DNA of 64,000 nucleotides. It comes from Paenibacillus tyrphae. Lineage in GTDB: Bacteria; Bacillota; Bacilli; Paenibacillales; NBRC-103111. Location: assembly GCF_024158745.1 (NCBI RefSeq), contig NZ_JAMZAW010000005.1, positions 1-64,000 of the forward strand. Reading direction: 5' to 3'. Positions 61,512 to 64,000 of the stretch are shown one piece after another. Below the pieces are notes generated by a model that saw nothing but the letters and a program-made list of their open reading frames with translations, ran no database searches and was not told where the DNA came from. Each line of letters begins with the position of its first letter. Position 1 is the first letter of the stretch. A program made the translations under genes and the position numbers.

Positions 61512-61536
61512 CCTATTTTAGGCGGGGTTTGTTATT
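61512..61536 (+). terminator. Terminator-like hairpin between the two elements
   Basis: CCGCCT and AGGCGG with a short T-rich loop followed by GGTTTGTTATT. Confidence 0.5.
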
Positions 61537-61637
61537 AAAAGGGTTCCTAGAGCTGAACAATAGATAAACGGGTCCGCAGGAGCCAGATCTTTGAGTGTTG
61601 AGAGAGATTCTTTGACTGAAATAGAGACACATACGGA

Positions 61638-61757
61638 GGTGGGGTATCTACTGGAGGAGCGAGAGCGTTCGCCTTTGTCTTCGGGAAATATCCGCTGATA
61701 AGCGGCTTCCAATTAAAATTTCCCGATGACAACAGCGACCGGAAGAGATACCCCACC
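61638..61757. repeat. Long hairpin element B
   Basis: GGTGGGGTATCT (61638-61649) pairs with AGATACCCCACC (61746-61757). Inner GGGAAAT/ATTTCCC and CCGCT/AGCGG pairs add to the fold. The outer arm shares GGTGGGGTAT with element A, 291 bases earlier. Confidence 0.7.
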
Positions 61758-61880
61758 CCCTCGTACACCTCTATTACCTCACTTAGTTACTTTCTCAAGA
61801 GCGGCCGGAGGCGGACTTGTTTATCCCTCATTTCCAGCGCAAGCCAATGGCAACCTCTCCACCAAAAGCCCCGCCTAACG

Positions 61881-63140
61881 CTACAATTTAAAGATACTCA
61901 ACGTCTGCTGAAGCTTCGTCACCAGCTTCGTCATCTCCTCCGACTGGGCCACGATGGCCTGTACGGCCGAGATCTGGTCGATCATCGACGCAGACACCTC
62001 CTCGGTCCCGGCAGCGGATTGCTGCGTAATGGCCGATATATTTTCCATTGTAGCCGAAATGTGCTTGGCTCCGGCCAGCATTCGCTCCGTCCCATCGGCG
62101 AAAGCGGCGATTTGCTCGGAAATGAACCGGACGCTGCTGACGATTTCCGCAAAGACCCGTTCCGTTTCGCCAATAAGCTTCGTCTGCTCCGTAACAATCT
62201 GCTCGTTCTCGGCCATGGACGCAAGCGCATGCCGGATCCCTTGTTCGATACTGCGAACAAGACCGAACACCTCTTTGGTCGAGGCGGTAGCTTCCTCCGC
62301 CAGCTTCCGGACCTCCTGGGCGACGACGGCAAAGCCTTTGCCGTGCTCGCCTGCCCGTGCCGCTTCGATGGAAGCGTTCAATGACAACAAATTCGTTTGT
62401 TCGGCAATGTCCGAGATAGTTCGGGTCATTTGCGAGATGCTGCCGGTTTGCCGGGCGAGCGAATCGATCGTTTGAGATACGTTGGCCGTAGCGTCGACAT
62501 TTTTGCGCATGCCTTCGCTCTGGGTTTCCACCGATTGAAGCCCTTTGTTCACCAGCGCCATCATTTGTCTGGCCCGCGAGTTCATCTCCCGGGTCGATTC
62601 CGTATATTTGGTTACCCGCTGCTCGATATCCTTCGTCGCCGAGGAGACGCCGCTGATCTCTTCCGAAATCTGATTGGCTCCGGCCGCAAGCTCTCCAGCG
62701 GCGACGGACGCTTCCTCCAGCACCGTTTTCATCTTCTCATTTTTAAAATAAATATCTCTGCTGGAGTCAAAAACATGCTTCGAGGCCCGTCCTGTTTCCT
62801 GCAGAAGCTCGCGCAGCTTCTCCGTCATTCGGTTAAAGGCCGTCCCCAGCTCGCCAAGGGCGTCGTCGGAGCGGATGTGGATCTTTTGCGAGAAATCCCC
62901 TTTGGAGATACTCAGGGCGGCGCGGGAGATGTCGCTAATCGGTTCTGTAAGCGCTCTCTCCAACCAGCGTATAAAAGGATAGCTGAGTCCTGCCATCACA
63001 GCCAGAAACACGAACCCGAGAATGGGACTTAAGGAGGATTCGAAAATAAGCAGAAGCATGACGGCGGAATAGACGACAACGAGGGTGTAGCAGCCGATTT
63101 GCAGCTTCCTCTTGAACGAAAGGCCCAGAAACCAGTTCAT
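61881..63140 (-). CDS. Methyl-accepting chemotaxis protein without large sensor domain
   Basis: A 419-residue receptor. Two adjacent helices ([21 protein letters not shown] and [20 protein letters not shown]) with almost no external loop, a HAMP domain ([26 protein letters not shown]), then a long coiled-coil signalling domain with hairpin tip [41 protein letters not shown]. It would bind CheA/CheW through the tip. Lack of a periplasmic domain suggests sensing in the membrane or cytoplasm. Confidence 0.9.
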   Translation of the reverse strand: MNWFLGLSFKRKLQIGCYTLVVVYSAVMLLLIFESSLSPILGFVFLAVMAGLSYPFIRWLERALTEPISDISRAALSISKGDFSQKIHIRSDDALGELGTAFNRMTEKLRELLQETGRASKHVFDSSRDIYFKNEKMKTVLEEASVAAGELAAGANQISEEISGVSSATKDIEQRVTKYTESTREMNSRARQMMALVNKGLQSVETQSEGMRKNVDATANVSQTIDSLARQTGSISQMTRTISDIAEQTNLLSLNASIEAARAGEHGKGFAVVAQEVRKLAEEATASTKEVFGLVRSIEQGIRHALASMAENEQIVTEQTKLIGETERVFAEIVSSVRFISEQIAAFADGTERMLAGAKHISATMENISAITQQSAAGTEEVSASMIDQISAVQAIVAQSEEMTKLVTKLQQTLSIFKL

Positions 63141-63349
63141 AAATTAACGACTCCTTTTAAGGGATAGGATAAAATGCTTACGTCATCGCCCTGGCTGTAT
63201 GGGTAATTATACCACCTTGGAGAACGCGGGGTCCATAGTTTTCCAACGGGAGTAGCTGTTCAGTCACTTGGATGAAAGCGGTCCCATTTTCACGATGTAT
63301 CACGATGTAAAATTTTGTTGAATTATCGTGTATTTTATGAAAAAATTTG

Positions 63350-63378
63350 TTGTCAATGTGGTTATATTGTCCTATAAT
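63350..63378 (+). promoter_or_regulatory. Sigma-A promoter of the 127-residue protein
   Basis: TTGTCA (63350-63355), 17-base spacer, TATAAT (63373-63378). Close to consensus. Confidence 0.8.
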
Positions 63379-63438
63379 GGGTCTAGAGCCTCAGATATAC
63401 ATAATATTCCAATTATACTACTTGAAAGGAGGATCTCT

Positions 63439-63822
63439 GTGATTTTAGAACAGTTGCCTTTAGCCAGACAGTTGGATTTGGTGTTTCGGGAATTGAGAGA
63501 GGAACTGGCTCAGCTTACCTCGGGGACGGTTTTCGTCCAGATTCGAAATAACATGGTCGGGAAGTTCGGCATCCGGCATTTTCCTCTGGAGAGCAGGGGT
63601 ACGGAGATCAAGATGGCAGAGCGCGGCTTGTCCGAAAGCCATCAGCTTTCGTTCCGCCAGACCGCTCTGGAGTCGTTGAAGCTGAAACGTTGGACGCACG
63701 GGGAGATTCAATTTGAATTCGCGATGCGCCAAGACTTGCTATGCACCAGCGTGACTTTCGAATCGAATTACAACATGGCGAATTTGGTTAGCGAGTCCAA
63801 TAAAAACAAACGCGATTTTTGA
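63439..63822 (+). CDS. Protein of unknown function
   Basis: A 127-residue soluble protein from GTG 63439, chosen because AAAGGAGG lies eight bases upstream; upstream in-frame codons lie within the promoter. The N-terminus is amphipathic (LPLARQLDLVFRELREELAQLTSG) and the rest is mixed alpha/beta (FVQIRNNMVGKFGIRHFPLESRG, GEIQFEFAMRQDLLCTSVTFES). I do not recognise a family. It has its own strong promoter and no partner gene. Confidence 0.6.
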   Translation: MILEQLPLARQLDLVFRELREELAQLTSGTVFVQIRNNMVGKFGIRHFPLESRGTEIKMAERGLSESHQLSFRQTALESLKLKRWTHGEIQFEFAMRQDLLCTSVTFESNYNMANLVSESNKNKRDF

Positions 63823-63946
63823 TTGACCAAGCTTACTGCACTCATACCAAGGTTACCTTTTATCCCATTATAATTTTTTTAAATTCTTTTATGTTCTCAA
63901 CTAATTCAATCCTTCTGATGCTCTAATTGTTCGATATAACTTACAG

Positions 63947-63971
63947 CCTCCCTTGAACGGGAGGTTTTTTT
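63947..63971 (+). terminator. Terminator after the 127-residue gene
   Basis: CCTCCC pairs with GGGAGG around a six-base loop and is followed by seven T. Confidence 0.85.
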
Positions 63972-63992
63972 GATTCTTAAGGGGGGGACGGT

Positions 63993-64000
63993 ATGGAACT
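63993..64000 (+). CDS. Start of a gene leaving the window
   Basis: ATG 63993 preceded by GGGGGGG at 63981-63987. Only the first two codons (ATG GAA) and two bases of the third are visible, so nothing can be said about the product. Confidence 0.3.

Noticed and set aside
1-64000. tRNA, rRNA, CRISPR arrays and prophage genes
   Set aside because: No cloverleaf-like, rRNA-like, spacer-repeat or phage structural sequence was recognised anywhere in the window.

Overview
The window looks like chromosomal DNA of an endospore-forming Firmicute, most likely Paenibacillus or a close relative. The evidence is sporulation genes (yunB, ylbJ), AGGAGG-type ribosome sites with many GTG/TTG starts, oligoendopeptidase F, a YvfRSTU-like ABC/two-component set, DUF2225 and HXXEE proteins, and dense T-tailed terminators. 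By eye, the first ~3 kb (resistance operon) is clearly more AT-rich than the rest.

Layout. 1-2.9 kb: end of an EamA-type transporter, then a structured leader with three terminator-like hairpins, then a tightly packed operon of a streptogramin A acetyltransferase (Vat), a streptogramin B lyase (Vgb) and an SDR-type oxidoreductase. 3.0-11.8 kb: a catabolic or uptake operon with two palindromic LacI-type operators in front, comprising a complete ABC importer (two permeases, ATPase, lipoprotein), a protein of unknown fold, a PHP-type hydrolase, a glycerophosphodiesterase-like protein, its own LacI regulator and a MATE exporter. 11.9-16.3 kb: XRE regulator divergent from asparaginase, MFS exporter, Lrp/AsnC regulator and a lone ABC ATPase. 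16.5-17.9 kb: an HTH-TPR regulator overlapping by one base a 42-residue secreted-peptide gene, a candidate peptide quorum-sensing pair. 18-30 kb: M29 aminopeptidase, aldo/keto reductase, two LysR regulators, a D-amino-acid/peptide set (Dat, M19 dipeptidase, SxxK hydrolase, P1/DmpA peptidase), an FAD monooxygenase and an oligopeptide-binding lipoprotein. 30.6-36.7 kb: an ECF sigma factor fused to a YcdB/YcdC-like region with a small membrane protein behind it, a TetR/HXXEE pair with two matching operators, a GntR/DUF1648 pair and a truncated alpha/beta hydrolase. 36.8-39.9 kb: CadC-like repressor and His-rich metal P-type ATPase.

40-48.6 kb: a small secreted protein with a frame problem, YunB, an M23 peptidase, and nickel-pincer cofactor genes with larC split into two convergently transcribed genes, plus larB, lipA, a YutD-like gene, NAD kinase and a PilZ protein. 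48.8-52.3 kb: ABC exporter with sensor kinase and response regulator. 52.3-64 kb: glucan phosphorylase, YlbJ, a 29-residue membrane peptide, truncated haemoglobin, DUF2225, a GGDEF operon, PepF, a stretch with two long hairpins, a chemoreceptor without an obvious extracellular sensor domain, and an unrecognised 127-residue protein.

The strongest candidates for new biology are the HTH-TPR/peptide pair (16.5-17.9 kb), the attenuated vat-vgb leader (0.18-0.41 kb), the sigma/YcdB fusion with its small membrane neighbour (30.6-32.9 kb), and the split convergent larC (42.6-44.2 kb). All functions are inferred from reading the sequence; no database search was run.
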